DNA from: Alphaproteobacteria bacterium
GTDB taxonomy: Bacteria; Pseudomonadota; Alphaproteobacteria; GCA-016699305
Assembly: GCA_016699305.1 (NCBI GenBank)
Contig: CP064970.1
Span: 186,001-250,000 of the forward strand
Reading direction: 5' to 3'
Length of the DNA stretch: 64,000 nt
Positions within the stretch are counted from its first letter, which is position 1. Each line of letters opens with the position of its first letter. A program made the translations under genes and the position numbers. Shown piece after piece: positions 42,064 to 50,981 of this stretch. A model generated the notes under the pieces. It made no database searches, had not been told where the DNA came from, and saw only the letters and a program-made list of their open reading frames with translations.

Positions 42064-43488
42064 ATGACCGATCTGATTGAAAACCGCACCTATGACGAAA
42101 TCCAGGTTGGCGACTCGGCCAGCGTCGTCCGCGTTCTGTCGCGGCAGGACATCGAGCTGTTCGCCATCATGTCGGGCGACGTGAACCCCGCGCATCTGGA
42201 CGACGAATATGCCAAAGACAGCATGTTTCATGGCATTATCGCCCATGGCATGTGGGGCGGCGCGTTGATCTCGACGGTGCTGGGCACCAAGATGCCGGGG
42301 CCGGGAACCATCTATCTGGGCCAGGATTTGTCTTTTCGTCGTCCGGTTTCTGTGGATGATACGATCACCGTGACCGTGACGGCCAAGGAAAAGCAGGACG
42401 ACAAGAAGATCGTTATCTTCGATTGCAAGGCCACCAATCAAGACGGCAAGGATGTCATATTGGGCGTGGCTAAGGTGATCGCGCCCAGCGAGAAAATCAG
42501 TCGTCCACGCGTGGTGCTGCCTGAAGTGCAGGTGATGCGCCACGAACGGCACAATGCTTTATTGGCGCGGTGCCAATTCTTGGACCCCGTGAAGACGGCG
42601 GTGGTGCATCCATGCGATGTATCCTCGCTGACAGGCGCGATTGAGGCCGCATCAAAGGGATTGATCGAACCCATCTTGGTGGGGCCCGAGGATAAGATCC
42701 GCGCAGTGGCCGCCGCCCAAAAGCTGGATATCGGCTCGTATCGCATTGTCTCGGTCGAGCATAGCCATGCGGCTGCCGAGGTGGCGGTGGCGTTGGCCAA
42801 GAACGGCGAAGTGAACGCCTTGATGAAAGGCAGTCTGCACACGGACGAGCTGATGGGCGCGGTGGTCAAGCGCGAGAACGGTTTGCGTACCGATCGCCGC
42901 ATCAGCCACGTCTTTGTCATGGACGTGCCCACCTATACCTGGCCGCTGTTGATCACGGACGCTGCGATCAATGTGACGCCGGGCCTGGAAGAAAAGAAGG
43001 ACATCTGCCAAAACGCTATCGACTTGGCCCATTATCTGGGAATCGAGAATCCCAAGGTGGCCATTCTGGCAGCGGTGGAAACGGTGAACCCGGCCATGCC
43101 TTCGACCATCGACGCGGCGGCGCTGTGCAAAATGGCCGATCGTGGACAGATCACCGGCGGCACTTTGGATGGACCTTTGGCCTTTGATAACGCCATCAGC
43201 GTGGAAGCTGCCAGGACCAAGGGTATTGTCTCTCCCGTCGCGGGTCATGCCCAGATTCTGCTGGTGCCTACCTTGGAGGCGGGCAACATGGTCGCCAAGC
43301 AGCTTAGCTATCTGGCCGAGGCCGACGGCGCGGGCATCGTGCTGGGCGCGCGCGTGCCGATCATCCTGACTAGCCGTGCCGATGGTGTGCGGTCGCGTCT
43401 CGACTCATGCGCCATCGCCTTGCTGACCGCGCACGGCCAGCGGGCAAAATTGGAAGCCAAGCGCGAACAGCAGCTGAAAAAGGGCTAA
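42064..43488 (+). CDS. Bifunctional MaoC-type enoyl-CoA hydratase/phosphate acetyl(butyryl)transferase
   Basis: A 474-residue fusion. Residues 1-150 are a MaoC/R-hydratase hot-dog domain (SRQDIELFAIMSGDVNPAHLDDEYAKDSMFHGIIAHGMWGG, with the Asp/His dyad). Residues 160-470 are a phosphotransacylase (PVSEDV-type region, LMKGSLHTDELMGAVV, GPLAFDNAISVEAA, HAQILLVPTLEAGNM). It can link (R)-3-hydroxyacyl-CoA supply for PhaC to acyl-phosphate formation. It lies 15 bp behind phaC and upstream of ackA, giving a phosphotransacylase-acetate kinase pair. The substrate chain length is not readable from sequence. Confidence 0.92.
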   Translation: MTDLIENRTYDEIQVGDSASVVRVLSRQDIELFAIMSGDVNPAHLDDEYAKDSMFHGIIAHGMWGGALISTVLGTKMPGPGTIYLGQDLSFRRPVSVDDTITVTVTAKEKQDDKKIVIFDCKATNQDGKDVILGVAKVIAPSEKISRPRVVLPEVQVMRHERHNALLARCQFLDPVKTAVVHPCDVSSLTGAIEAASKGLIEPILVGPEDKIRAVAAAQKLDIGSYRIVSVEHSHAAAEVAVALAKNGEVNALMKGSLHTDELMGAVVKRENGLRTDRRISHVFVMDVPTYTWPLLITDAAINVTPGLEEKKDICQNAIDLAHYLGIENPKVAILAAVETVNPAMPSTIDAAALCKMADRGQITGGTLDGPLAFDNAISVEAARTKGIVSPVAGHAQILLVPTLEAGNMVAKQLSYLAEADGAGIVLGARVPIILTSRADGVRSRLDSCAIALLTAHGQRAKLEAKREQQLKKG

Positions 43489-43491
43489 GCG

Positions 43492-44064
43492 ATGAGCGCC
43501 GAGCAGCGGTTCAAGGAGTTCATATCCGGGCCGCAGCTCGACGCCTTCATCGGCAAGAAGGTGGATTACTACCGGTGCAGGTGGTGGGTCATGCTTAAAA
43601 AAGCCGGCTCCGTCCAGGGCCTGATGTTCAGGCCAAGCTGGAATTGGTCGGCGGTCTTTGCAGGGCCCATCTGGTTCATTTACCGGAAAATGTATGCCCT
43701 GACGGCGGCGGTGATCCTTTCGTTTGTCGTGGCGCAAACCCTTGAGGAACTGATGGGGATGGCTTTTCCCGTTCTTCAATGCGCCGTCTTGGTGGCGATG
43801 GGCGTGTTGGCGAATGGCTTATATGCCTGGCATGCGGCGAAAAAAATGGAGCTTGTCATCGCCCAAGACGGAGCCTTGACCGATGCGGGTTTGCATCGTT
43901 TGGGGGGGACGAGCCTGTTGGCGGCGTTCCTACTCTCGCTTGCTTTGACGGCGCTTGTCGCGTGGGGCGTTGCCGAGGCGCTTTCCAAGTTTCAGACCAT
44001 GTCGGTCCCGGGGATGTCTGTCCCAGGAATGCCCGATCTTCTTACGGGTCAAATGATCAAATGA
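43492..44064 (+). CDS. DUF2628 domain membrane protein
   Basis: A 190-residue protein. The conserved FRPSWNWSAVFAGPIWFIYRKMYALTA motif and three to four membrane helices fit the DUF2628 family of unknown function. It sits in the operon between the hydratase-phosphotransacylase fusion (3 bp after its stop) and ackA. AGGG lies seven bases before the ATG. No enzymatic role is apparent; it may be a passenger in the operon. Confidence 0.85.
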   Translation: MSAEQRFKEFISGPQLDAFIGKKVDYYRCRWWVMLKKAGSVQGLMFRPSWNWSAVFAGPIWFIYRKMYALTAAVILSFVVAQTLEELMGMAFPVLQCAVLVAMGVLANGLYAWHAAKKMELVIAQDGALTDAGLHRLGGTSLLAAFLLSLALTALVAWGVAEALSKFQTMSVPGMSVPGMPDLLTGQMIK

Positions 44065-44093
44065 TGTCCCGCCGCTAACGACAGGAGTCAGCC

Positions 44094-45293
44094 GTGTCTC
44101 ATCCGTCTATTCTGGTCATCAATGCCGGTTCTTCCAGCATCAAATTCACGCTCTTCGAGAAAACCGCAAAGGGCGACCTGCCCCTGATCGGCAAGGGCGC
44201 GATCGAGGGCATCAACGCGGATGTCTGCACCTTCGTGGGCAAGGACGCCAAAGGCACGGTCTTGTTGGAGCAAAGCTGGAACGAGAAGCGCGACCATGCC
44301 GCTTCTTTGTCCTTTCTGCTGCCTTGGATCGAAAAAACTTTCGAGGGCTACGAGATGGTCGCCGCCGGGCATCGCGTGGTGCATGGCGGGACGCAATATG
44401 CCGAGCCGGTCAAGATCACCCCGCAGGTGATCGAATATCTGGAAGGGCTGATCCCCCTGGCTCCCTTGCACGAGCCGCACAATCTGGCCGCCATCAAGGC
44501 GGTGGCGCAGATGCATCCGAGCTTGCCGCAGGTCGCGTGCTTTGATACCGCCTTCCACCATACGCATATGCCTCTGGCCGACCGTTTCGGCCTGCCGCGC
44601 GCCTTGCATGACGAAGGCGTGCATCGCTATGGGTTCCATGGCTTGTCTTATGAGTTCGTCTCGCGCAGCTTGCCCGCCGTTTCGCCGCGTTTGGCTCAAG
44701 GCAAGGTGGTGGTGGCGCATCTGGGCAACGGCTCCAGCATGTGCGCCATGGATCAGGGGCGCAGCATCGACAGCACCATGGGCTTTACCGCCGTCGAGGG
44801 TCTGATGATGGGCACGCGCACCGGTTCGCTGGATCCTGGCGTGGTGCTGTATCTGTTGCAGAACAAGAAAATGGACGCCAAGGCCATCGAGACTTTGCTG
44901 TACAAGCAAAGCGGCCTTTTGGGCGTGTCGGGCATCAGCAGCGATATGCGCACCTTGCTGGAAAGCAAAGACCCACGCGCCGCCGAGGCGATCGACCTGT
45001 TTACGTTCTTCATCAACCGCCATATGGGCGCGTTGATGGCGGTTTTGGGCGGCCTGGACGGTCTGGCCTTTACGGCGGGCATCGGTGAGCGCGGCACGTT
45101 TATCCGCGCCAAGGTGGCCTCCTTGATCGCGCCATGGACCGGCCTAAAGCTGGATGTGGCCGCCAATGAGGAAGCCTCGCGCAGCGGCCAGCCCACGCGC
45201 ATCTCGGCTCCCGACAGCCGTTTGGAATGCTGGGTGATCCCGACCAACGAAGAACTGATGATCGCCCGCCATACGGTTGGTATTCTGAAATAG
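44094..45293 (+). CDS. ackA: Acetate/propionate kinase
   Basis: A 399-residue ASKHA-fold kinase making acetyl phosphate or ATP with acetate. INAGSSSIKFTLF, GHRVVHGG, CFDTAFH, RYGFHGLSYEFVSR, HLGNGSSM and GLMMGTRTGSLDPG are all present in order. The GTG start at 44094 is preceded by AGGAG six bases away. It completes the phosphotransacylase-kinase pair with the fusion protein two genes upstream, converting acyl-CoA into acid plus ATP. Confidence 0.96.
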   Translation: MSHPSILVINAGSSSIKFTLFEKTAKGDLPLIGKGAIEGINADVCTFVGKDAKGTVLLEQSWNEKRDHAASLSFLLPWIEKTFEGYEMVAAGHRVVHGGTQYAEPVKITPQVIEYLEGLIPLAPLHEPHNLAAIKAVAQMHPSLPQVACFDTAFHHTHMPLADRFGLPRALHDEGVHRYGFHGLSYEFVSRSLPAVSPRLAQGKVVVAHLGNGSSMCAMDQGRSIDSTMGFTAVEGLMMGTRTGSLDPGVVLYLLQNKKMDAKAIETLLYKQSGLLGVSGISSDMRTLLESKDPRAAEAIDLFTFFINRHMGALMAVLGGLDGLAFTAGIGERGTFIRAKVASLIAPWTGLKLDVAANEEASRSGQPTRISAPDSRLECWVIPTNEELMIARHTVGILK

Positions 45294-45331
45294 GCCCTGG
45301 CCTGCAACACACGAAAGAGGAGAAAAGCGTC

Positions 45332-46210
45332 ATGACGGAGATTCAAACCTTGGGTGTGATCGGCGCCGGACAAATGGGCAGCGGCATCGCGCATGTCGCG
45401 GCCGTGGCGGGGTTGAACGTCGTGCTGACCGACGTGTCGCCCGATGTGTTGGCCAAGGCCATGGCAGGACTGGACAAAGCCATGGAAAAGGCGGTGGCCA
45501 AGGGCAAATTGACGGCCGAGGCCAAGGCGGCGGCTCTGGCGCGCATCAAGACCGGCACGGATACCGCCTTGCACGGCGCGGCCGATATGGTGGTCGAGGC
45601 CGCGACGGAGAACGAGGAGCTGAAGAAAAAGATCTTCGCCGGTTTAACGCCGCATCTGTCACCCAAAGCGATCGTGGCCACCAATACATCCTCTATCTCC
45701 ATCACCCGCTTGGCGACGGCGACAGATCGCCCCGAGCGTTTCATCGGCCTGCATTTCATGAATCCCGTGCCGATGATGCAGCTGGTGGAAATCATTCGTG
45801 GCCTGGCCACCAACGAGGAAACGTTCCAAGCCGCGCAGTCCCTGGTGCAGAAACTGGGCAAGACCAGCGCCAACGCCCAGGACTATCCCGCCTTTATCGT
45901 CAACCGCATCCTGCTGCCGATGATCAACGAGGCCGTTTATGCCTTGTGCGAAGGGGTGGGCGACGTGGCCTCGATTGACGCCGCGCTGAAATTGGGCGCC
46001 AATCAGCCCATGGGACCGCTGGAGCTGGCCGATTTTATCGGCCTGGATACCTGCCTTGCCATCATGCGCGTTCTGCATCAGGGCTTGGGCGACAGCAAAT
46101 ACCGTCCTTGTCCGCTGCTGGTCAAATATGTGGATGCCGGATGGCTGGGCCGCAAGTCAGGGCGCGGATTCTATGACTATAGTGGTGAGAAACCAGTTCC
46201 TGCCAAGTAA
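45332..46210 (+). CDS. 3-hydroxybutyryl-CoA dehydrogenase
   Basis: A 292-residue NAD(P)-dependent L-3-hydroxyacyl-CoA dehydrogenase. The Rossmann motif is GVIGAGQMGSGIAHVAA at the N-terminus, with IVATNTSSISIT and the catalytic His/Glu pair in GLHFMNPVPMMQLVEII. The C-terminal domain has AFIVNRILLPMINEA and GPLELADFIGLD. GAGGAG lies ten bases before the ATG. In rhizobial and azospirillal relatives of this operon the last gene is often fabI; a hydroxybutyryl-CoA dehydrogenase here instead could supply or drain the butyryl pool next to PhaC. Confidence 0.92.
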   Translation: MTEIQTLGVIGAGQMGSGIAHVAAVAGLNVVLTDVSPDVLAKAMAGLDKAMEKAVAKGKLTAEAKAAALARIKTGTDTALHGAADMVVEAATENEELKKKIFAGLTPHLSPKAIVATNTSSISITRLATATDRPERFIGLHFMNPVPMMQLVEIIRGLATNEETFQAAQSLVQKLGKTSANAQDYPAFIVNRILLPMINEAVYALCEGVGDVASIDAALKLGANQPMGPLELADFIGLDTCLAIMRVLHQGLGDSKYRPCPLLVKYVDAGWLGRKSGRGFYDYSGEKPVPAK

Positions 46211-46224
46211 CGCCTTATCTCGTG

Positions 46225-46256
46225 CGCATCCCTGCCCTGAATAGGACAGGGATGCG
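46225..46256 (+). terminator. Hairpin downstream of the hydroxybutyryl-CoA dehydrogenase gene
   Basis: Arms CGCATCCCTG-C-CCT and AGG-A-CAGGGATGCG with a 4-base loop, thus 13 paired bases and one mismatch, 15 bp after the stop. No T-run follows, so it is a candidate factor-dependent or weak terminator. Confidence 0.55.
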
Positions 46257-46369
46257 TGTGCCGAACACGCCAAGGCTGTCAGAAATGCAACGCCGGAAGA
46301 AATGGACACATCAAATTCTGTCAAGTAATTTATGGGCTTGGAATCATCTCCGGTCACTCTAGAGGTACG

Positions 46370-47142
46370 ATGTGTGCGCTGAAACCGCCCCCCCCCCCGC
46401 TCTTTGGGTATTGGTGCCTCAATCTGGCCTTGAATCAGGCATAGCCATCGGGCCGATTCTGTGGGTGGTGGCGATTATAGCCGTCTTGGCCGCTGCCGTT
46501 TCGGCGGGGTCGGACTCATTCAATGGCGATACCTCCATTGTCAAAGCTAAGGCTCAAGCAACGGCCATTCTTGCTCAGGCCAATGCAGTGAAACTCGGCG
46601 TGGATAGGGTTTTGGGGCGTGGTTGCTCGAATATGGAAATCAGCTTTGAAAACCCTATTGTCAGCGGCTATGCAAACGGGAACGCACCATCGGATAAATC
46701 TTGCCATGTCTTTGATATCAATGGCGGAGGTATCTCCTGGGTGGCCCCGCCAGCCAATACTTCAGGATATGCCGAAGGGTATTTCTACACGGCTAATTAT
46801 AATTTAACAGGAAAGGAGCCAGAAGGTGGTGGGAACCAACCAAATCAAGATTTAGTAATGTTTCTGATCAATATACCTGCGAATGTTTGTGCTGAGATTA
46901 ACAGAATTCTTTCTTCTAATTCATCGATTCCAACAACAGCAAGTTATTGGAATAACATGACCAGTTTTGTTGGAACAAGAAAATTTGGTCAAAATTTCTA
47001 TTGGGTAGGATACGGCGGTTCTAGCGGACATCCATCCTCAGGCTGTTTACTATCACCTACAGTTGAATACGGCCCGAATCTCGCAGGAGCTTACACTGAA
47101 ACAAATCAATACATTTTTTATAATGTGTTGATTAGCAACTAG
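46370..47142 (+). CDS. Pilin-like surface protein, paralog 4, with poly-C tract at the 5' end
   Basis: Fourth family member, about 256 residues, far from the tandem array and on the other strand. From residue about 23 (GIAIGPILWVVAIIAVLAAAVSAGSDSFNGDTS) it matches the paralogs, including GVDRVLGRGCSNMEISFENP and NAPSDKSCHVFDINGGG. The usual MRQTHQR leader is replaced by an unrelated sequence containing 11 C bases at 46388-46398. A GTG at 46372 is in frame with the pilin; the ATG at 46370 is not, and ends at 46444 after 24 codons. One extra C (or two fewer) would put the ATG in frame. AGAGG at 46361-46365 could serve either. Confidence 0.65.
46388..46398 (+). repeat. Poly-C tract (11 C) in the 5' coding region of pilin-like gene 4
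   Basis: An uninterrupted run of 11 cytosines within the first six to nine codons. Length change by slipped-strand mispairing would shift the frame between two overlapping start codons. Long C or G runs in surface-protein genes are classic phase-variation sites in other bacteria. Confidence 0.9.
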
Positions 47143-47438
47143 TCTTACGGATACTCCTGTTCCGAATGGCTAAATTAGAGGCTGTCATTTGACTTCTGTG
47201 CATTCACAGGCCGATGGATGGATGGCGGGGTCGGCTATTTTCAGGCACGCTGCAGCCGGTTTATGGTGATGCGACCGAACAACTCGCCCGTTGCGGTGCG
47301 GATTCAGTATGGACGAAGATTAAGGAGGGGCGTTTGCGCTGGAATTCACCGTCTTAAGCCTTCCTTCTAGCTTGCCCCGGCTTTTTCCTGTAAAGATTTT
47401 GGCAGACAGAACGAAACAGGGATGAGGGGGAAGCCCAG
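47143..47438. other. Spacer between pilin-like gene 4 and the nitronate monooxygenase-like gene
   Basis: About 296 bp without a credible gene. GAGGGGGAAG precedes the GTG at 47439. No hairpin of note is seen. Confidence 0.4.
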
Positions 47439-48836
47439 GTGATATCATTGAGGCCGCTGCGCTTGTCAGGTGCCGAGGTCTTGCCGCTGGTTGAAGGCGG
47501 CAAAGGCATCTCTGTGTCCAATGGGGAAAGCTCGGGCGCATGGGCGGCGGCTGGGGGCGTGGGGACGTTCTCGGGCGTCAATGCCGACAGCTTTGACGAA
47601 CAGGGCGGCCTGATTCCTCAAATATACAACGGACGCACCCGCGCCGAGCGGCATGAGGAGCTGTTGGCCTTTTCCGTCAAAGGCGCTTTGGCCCAGGCCA
47701 CGCGCGCTTGGGAATTGGCCAATGGCCGGGGCCGTATCCATATGAACATCCTGTGGGAAATGGGCGGTGCCGAGCGCATCTTGCGCCAGGTTTTGGATAA
47801 TGCGCGCGGCATGATCCACGGCGTGACCTGCGGTGCGGGCATGCCGTATCGCGTGGCGGAAATCTGCGCTCAACATGGCGTGTTCTATTATCCCATCGTG
47901 TCCTCGGCTCGGGCTTTTCGCGCCTTATGGCTGCGCGCCTATCACAAGTTCCAGGACCTTTTGGGCGCGGTGGTTTATGAAGACCCCTGGCGCGCGGGCG
48001 GGCATAACGGCCTATCCAACAGCGAAAACCCCGAATTGCCCGAAGACCCCTTGCCGCGCGTGCGCGCCTTGCGGGCTATGATGCGCGAATTCGGTCTGGG
48101 AGAGACGCCGATCATCATGGCCGGCGGCGTGTGGTGTTTGCGCGAATGGGAAGAATGGCTTGATAATCCCGAATTGGGGCCGGTCGCTTTTCAGTTCGGC
48201 ACACGCCCCTTGCTGACGCGCGAAAGCCCGATCTCGGACGCTTGGAAGCAACGCTTGCTGACCTTGAAGGAAGGCGATGTCTATCTGAATCACTTCTCAC
48301 CCACGGGGTTCTATTCCTCGGCGGTGCGCAACGAGTTTTTGAAAGACCTGCAGCAGCGTTCCGAACGTCAGATCGCCTATACGCTGGAATCCGTGGGCGC
48401 GCATGATTGCGAGTTCAGCACCGGCGCGCGCAGCCATCCCGTGTTTGTGACGCGCCCTGATAGGGCCCGCGCGGATGCTTGGATTGGTCAAGGCTTTACC
48501 CGCGCCATGCGTACACCGGACAGCACCTTGATCTTCGTGACGCCCACTCAGGCGCAGCAGATTATGGGCGATCAAACGGCATGTATGGGGTGCCTATCGG
48601 CCTGCCATTTCTCGAACTGGTCGCAAGCCGAGTCCGGCACCACGGGCCGCAAACCCGATCCCCGCTCGTTCTGTATCCAAAAGACGTTGCAGAACATCTC
48701 TCATGGCGGCGATGTCGAGAACCAATTGATGTTCGCCGGTCACAACGCCTATCGCTTTGGCAGCGATCCTTTCTACTCGAACGGCTTCGTTCCCACAGTC
48801 GGGCAGTTGGTGGAAAGGATACAGACGGGGGATTAG
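47439..48836 (+). CDS. Nitronate monooxygenase-like flavoprotein with Cys cluster
   Basis: A 465-residue TIM-barrel FMN protein. The family's glycine-rich regions are at ISVSNGESSGAWAAAGGVGTFSGV, GMIHGVTCGAGMP and TPIIMAGGVWCLREWEEWL. Nitronate monooxygenases are generally 320-360 residues; this one adds about 100 at the C-terminus with Cys382, Cys385, Cys389 (CMGCLSAC) and Cys412, a CxxCxxxC spacing typical of an iron-sulfur cluster. The GTG at 47439 has a good upstream ribosome site. A flavoenzyme with an added redox centre is inferred. The substrate is unknown. Confidence 0.8.
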   Translation: MISLRPLRLSGAEVLPLVEGGKGISVSNGESSGAWAAAGGVGTFSGVNADSFDEQGGLIPQIYNGRTRAERHEELLAFSVKGALAQATRAWELANGRGRIHMNILWEMGGAERILRQVLDNARGMIHGVTCGAGMPYRVAEICAQHGVFYYPIVSSARAFRALWLRAYHKFQDLLGAVVYEDPWRAGGHNGLSNSENPELPEDPLPRVRALRAMMREFGLGETPIIMAGGVWCLREWEEWLDNPELGPVAFQFGTRPLLTRESPISDAWKQRLLTLKEGDVYLNHFSPTGFYSSAVRNEFLKDLQQRSERQIAYTLESVGAHDCEFSTGARSHPVFVTRPDRARADAWIGQGFTRAMRTPDSTLIFVTPTQAQQIMGDQTACMGCLSACHFSNWSQAESGTTGRKPDPRSFCIQKTLQNISHGGDVENQLMFAGHNAYRFGSDPFYSNGFVPTVGQLVERIQTGD

Positions 48837-48849
48837 GTTTCCTCCGGTC

Positions 48850-50118
48850 TTACTCCCAAAATTCCGCCTGATCCGGAATGCGGGTAAAGGCGATTTTGGT
48901 GCCTTCATAGGCGGGGTGGCGCAAACTGGGGCCGAGAGTCACGGTGTCCTGGCCAAAGCGGCGATTCAGTTGGTCCATGATCTGCGACAAACGCTCGGCG
49001 CGCCGGCGGCGCAAGCATACCGGGTCGATATCGGCCAATAGGTCGGGAATCGCGTGGTTGGCCGGTTGCAACCCCAACAGCACCACGCTGACTTTGCGCA
49101 GCGGGGAATGGCCGAAATGGCCGGACATGGCTTGCCACATATCTTCCAAGGCTTGCAGAAAAGTCAGATTGTCGGCGGCGTTGTGGGTGGCGGCCTCGGC
49201 GCGCCAGCGTCTGCCATCGACAAGCCGCGCGCCCATGTGCAGAAACGATGCGCGATAGCCCAGGCGGCGTAGGCGACCTGCGGCCTTGACGGTCAGGCGA
49301 CGGGCCACCAGTCGCGCGATCTCCATCGGTCTCTCGGGCGGCCCCAGCACGCGGCTGTGGCTGATGCTGCCCCGTGCGCCGCCGGGGCCGTGGCGCAGAT
49401 CGTAGCCGTGCAGGGCATACCAAAAATCGCGCCCCACCGCGCTGCCCCATAGGCTGTGCAAGGTCAGTGCCGATGCCGTCCAAAGCTGAGCCATGGTTTC
49501 GATTCCTGCCTGGTTCAGCCGATCATGCATGCGCCGTCCGATTCCGGGCAGGTCGTTCAATCTCAGTTCCAGCAGGCGGCCGGGCAGGTCGCCCGGATGC
49601 AACGTCACAAGACCATCGGGCTTTTCGATCTCAGTGCCGACCTTGGCCAGAAAGACATTCGATGCGATGCCAATGGAAGCCCGGATGCACGGTCCCAGAT
49701 TTTCGCGTAAGCCGTTCTTGATGTGATGCGCAATCCGCACAGCCTGATCCGGCGCGCGTTCAGGCCCCAGCAGGGCACAGGCCATTTCGTCAATCGAGGC
49801 CACATGATCCACCGGAATATGCCGGTTTACTTCTTCGACTATGCGGTGATGATAAGCGACATAGATTTGGTGCCGTGCGGGACGCAAGATCACGCCCGGA
49901 CACAGACGCTTAGCTTCCCACACGGGTGTGCCCGTTTTGATGCCATAGGCCTTGGCTTCGTAACTGGCGGCAATGACGCAGGTGCTGTCGGTAGGGGCGG
50001 GGATCACGATCACCGGTCGGCCGCGCAGACGGGAATCCTCTTGCTGCTCGACGCTGGCAAAATAGCTGTTCAAATCCAGAAACAGCCACCGCAATTCCTC
50101 GGGCCGATCCATGTCCAT
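48850..50118 (-). CDS. Y-family (DinB/UmuC-type) DNA polymerase
   Basis: A 422-residue translesion polymerase. The catalytic Asp/Glu motifs are FLDLNSYFASVEQQ and SIDEMACAL, with the finger region GRPVIVIPAPTDSTCVIAASYEAKAYGIKTG. The helix-hairpin-helix LNDLPGIGRRMHDRLNQAGI and the little-finger domain follow. The C-terminal clamp-binding tail is not clear. The start at 50118 is the first of two nearby ATGs (50118 and 50112) with AAGGAGG upstream. No umuD or lexA is adjacent. Pol IV versus pol V type cannot be decided by eye. Confidence 0.9.
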   Translation of the reverse strand: MDMDRPEELRWLFLDLNSYFASVEQQEDSRLRGRPVIVIPAPTDSTCVIAASYEAKAYGIKTGTPVWEAKRLCPGVILRPARHQIYVAYHHRIVEEVNRHIPVDHVASIDEMACALLGPERAPDQAVRIAHHIKNGLRENLGPCIRASIGIASNVFLAKVGTEIEKPDGLVTLHPGDLPGRLLELRLNDLPGIGRRMHDRLNQAGIETMAQLWTASALTLHSLWGSAVGRDFWYALHGYDLRHGPGGARGSISHSRVLGPPERPMEIARLVARRLTVKAAGRLRRLGYRASFLHMGARLVDGRRWRAEAATHNAADNLTFLQALEDMWQAMSGHFGHSPLRKVSVVLLGLQPANHAIPDLLADIDPVCLRRRRAERLSQIMDQLNRRFGQDTVTLGPSLRHPAYEGTKIAFTRIPDQAEFWE

Positions 50119-50185
50119 CCATGCCCTCCTTCTTATAGAGAAGAACAATACAGGAACATATCCGATGAGTCGAGGAATATTGGCC

Positions 50186-50220
50186 AAAAAAAACGGCCCG
50201 TAGCATTTAAGCCCGGGCCG
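50186..50220 (-). terminator. Intrinsic terminator of tRNA-Gly
   Basis: On the minus strand: CGGCCCG, a 13-base loop, CGGGCCG, then eight T. It lies just after the tRNA-Gly gene in its direction of transcription. Confidence 0.85.
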
Positions 50221-50234
50221 GTTGTTTGTCGAAA

Positions 50235-50309
50235 TGGAGCGGGCGAAGGGATTCGAACCCTCGACCCCAACCTTGGCAAGGTTGTGCTCTACCCCTGAGC
50301 TACGCCCGC
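50235..50309 (-). tRNA. tRNA-Gly (anticodon GCC)
   Basis: On the minus strand: acceptor GCGGGCG pairs with CGCCCGC, D-arm AGCTCAGGGGTAGAGC, anticodon loop TTGCCAA in stem AACCT/AGGTT, T-arm GAGGGTTCGAATCCCTT and encoded CCA (complement at 50235-50237). Confidence 0.98.
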
Positions 50310-50393
50310 ATCCAAAGCGACGGTCTCTCTTCTAACCCATGGTCGGGTCAGGGTCAACATCTGTTCATTCACATGCGATGAAGTTTTTTTGTC

Positions 50394-50981
50394 TTAGGCC
50401 GCTTCACTGATGGGCAGTTCCTGGGGCGTGGTGGCGATGTCGGTGAACAACGCCAATGTGGCATCCACCCAGGCGTCTACCTGCGCGCCATTGCCGCTGA
50501 GCACGGCGCCATCCTGGCAGATATCCTCGGCCACGATCACAATGCCAGACTCCTGCAGCGGGGCATGTTGGGTTTCCGGCGCGCTCAGGCGTAAGCCGCG
50601 CGCCTGGCTAAGGCCTGCAAAAAGATGCGTGGCTTCACCCACCACGGAAATCGGTTTGCCCGCATCGATAAAATGGCCCAGAAAGCGGCGTGTGTGCGGG
50701 GTTTGCATCAGACGAGCGATGCTGCGCGTGCCGCCCGGGATCAACAGCATATCAAAATCCGAACCCAAGGTTTCGCTGAGCAGCAGATCTACGGCAAAAC
50801 AGTGGCCCCATGTGATGCCATGCCAACCATTCACCAAGCCTTGCTCGGGCGAGACCGTTCGTGCCCGTGCGCCCGCGCGCACCAGGGCGCGTTGGATTCC
50901 CGTCAGTTGACGTTCGTCAAATCCATTGGCCAATAAAATGGCGATGCGCTGGCTTGCCAGCGGCTCTTGCATGGTCGTCAT
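50394..50981 (-). CDS. DJ-1/PfpI-superfamily protein lacking the catalytic Cys
   Basis: A 195-residue DJ-1/PfpI fold: IAILLANGFDERQLTGIQRALVRAGARARTVSPEQG and FDMLLIPGGTRSIARL are typical. In active family members the nucleophile elbow is AICHG-like; here it reads SVVGEATHLFAG, without the Cys. The protein is thus unlikely to act as a glyoxalase or protease and may be a binding or stress protein. GAGGAC lies six bases before the ATG. It is downstream (by strand) of the 522-bp non-coding region. Confidence 0.8.
   Translation of the reverse strand: MTTMQEPLASQRIAILLANGFDERQLTGIQRALVRAGARARTVSPEQGLVNGWHGITWGHCFAVDLLLSETLGSDFDMLLIPGGTRSIARLMQTPHTRRFLGHFIDAGKPISVVGEATHLFAGLSQARGLRLSAPETQHAPLQESGIVIVAEDICQDGAVLSGNGAQVDAWVDATLALFTDIATTPQELPISEAA

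Noticed and set aside
46256..46444. A 62-codon frame covering the start of pilin-like gene 4
   Set aside because: Only the last 24 codons from ATG 46370 could matter, as the out-of-frame product of the poly-C switch. The rest is non-coding.
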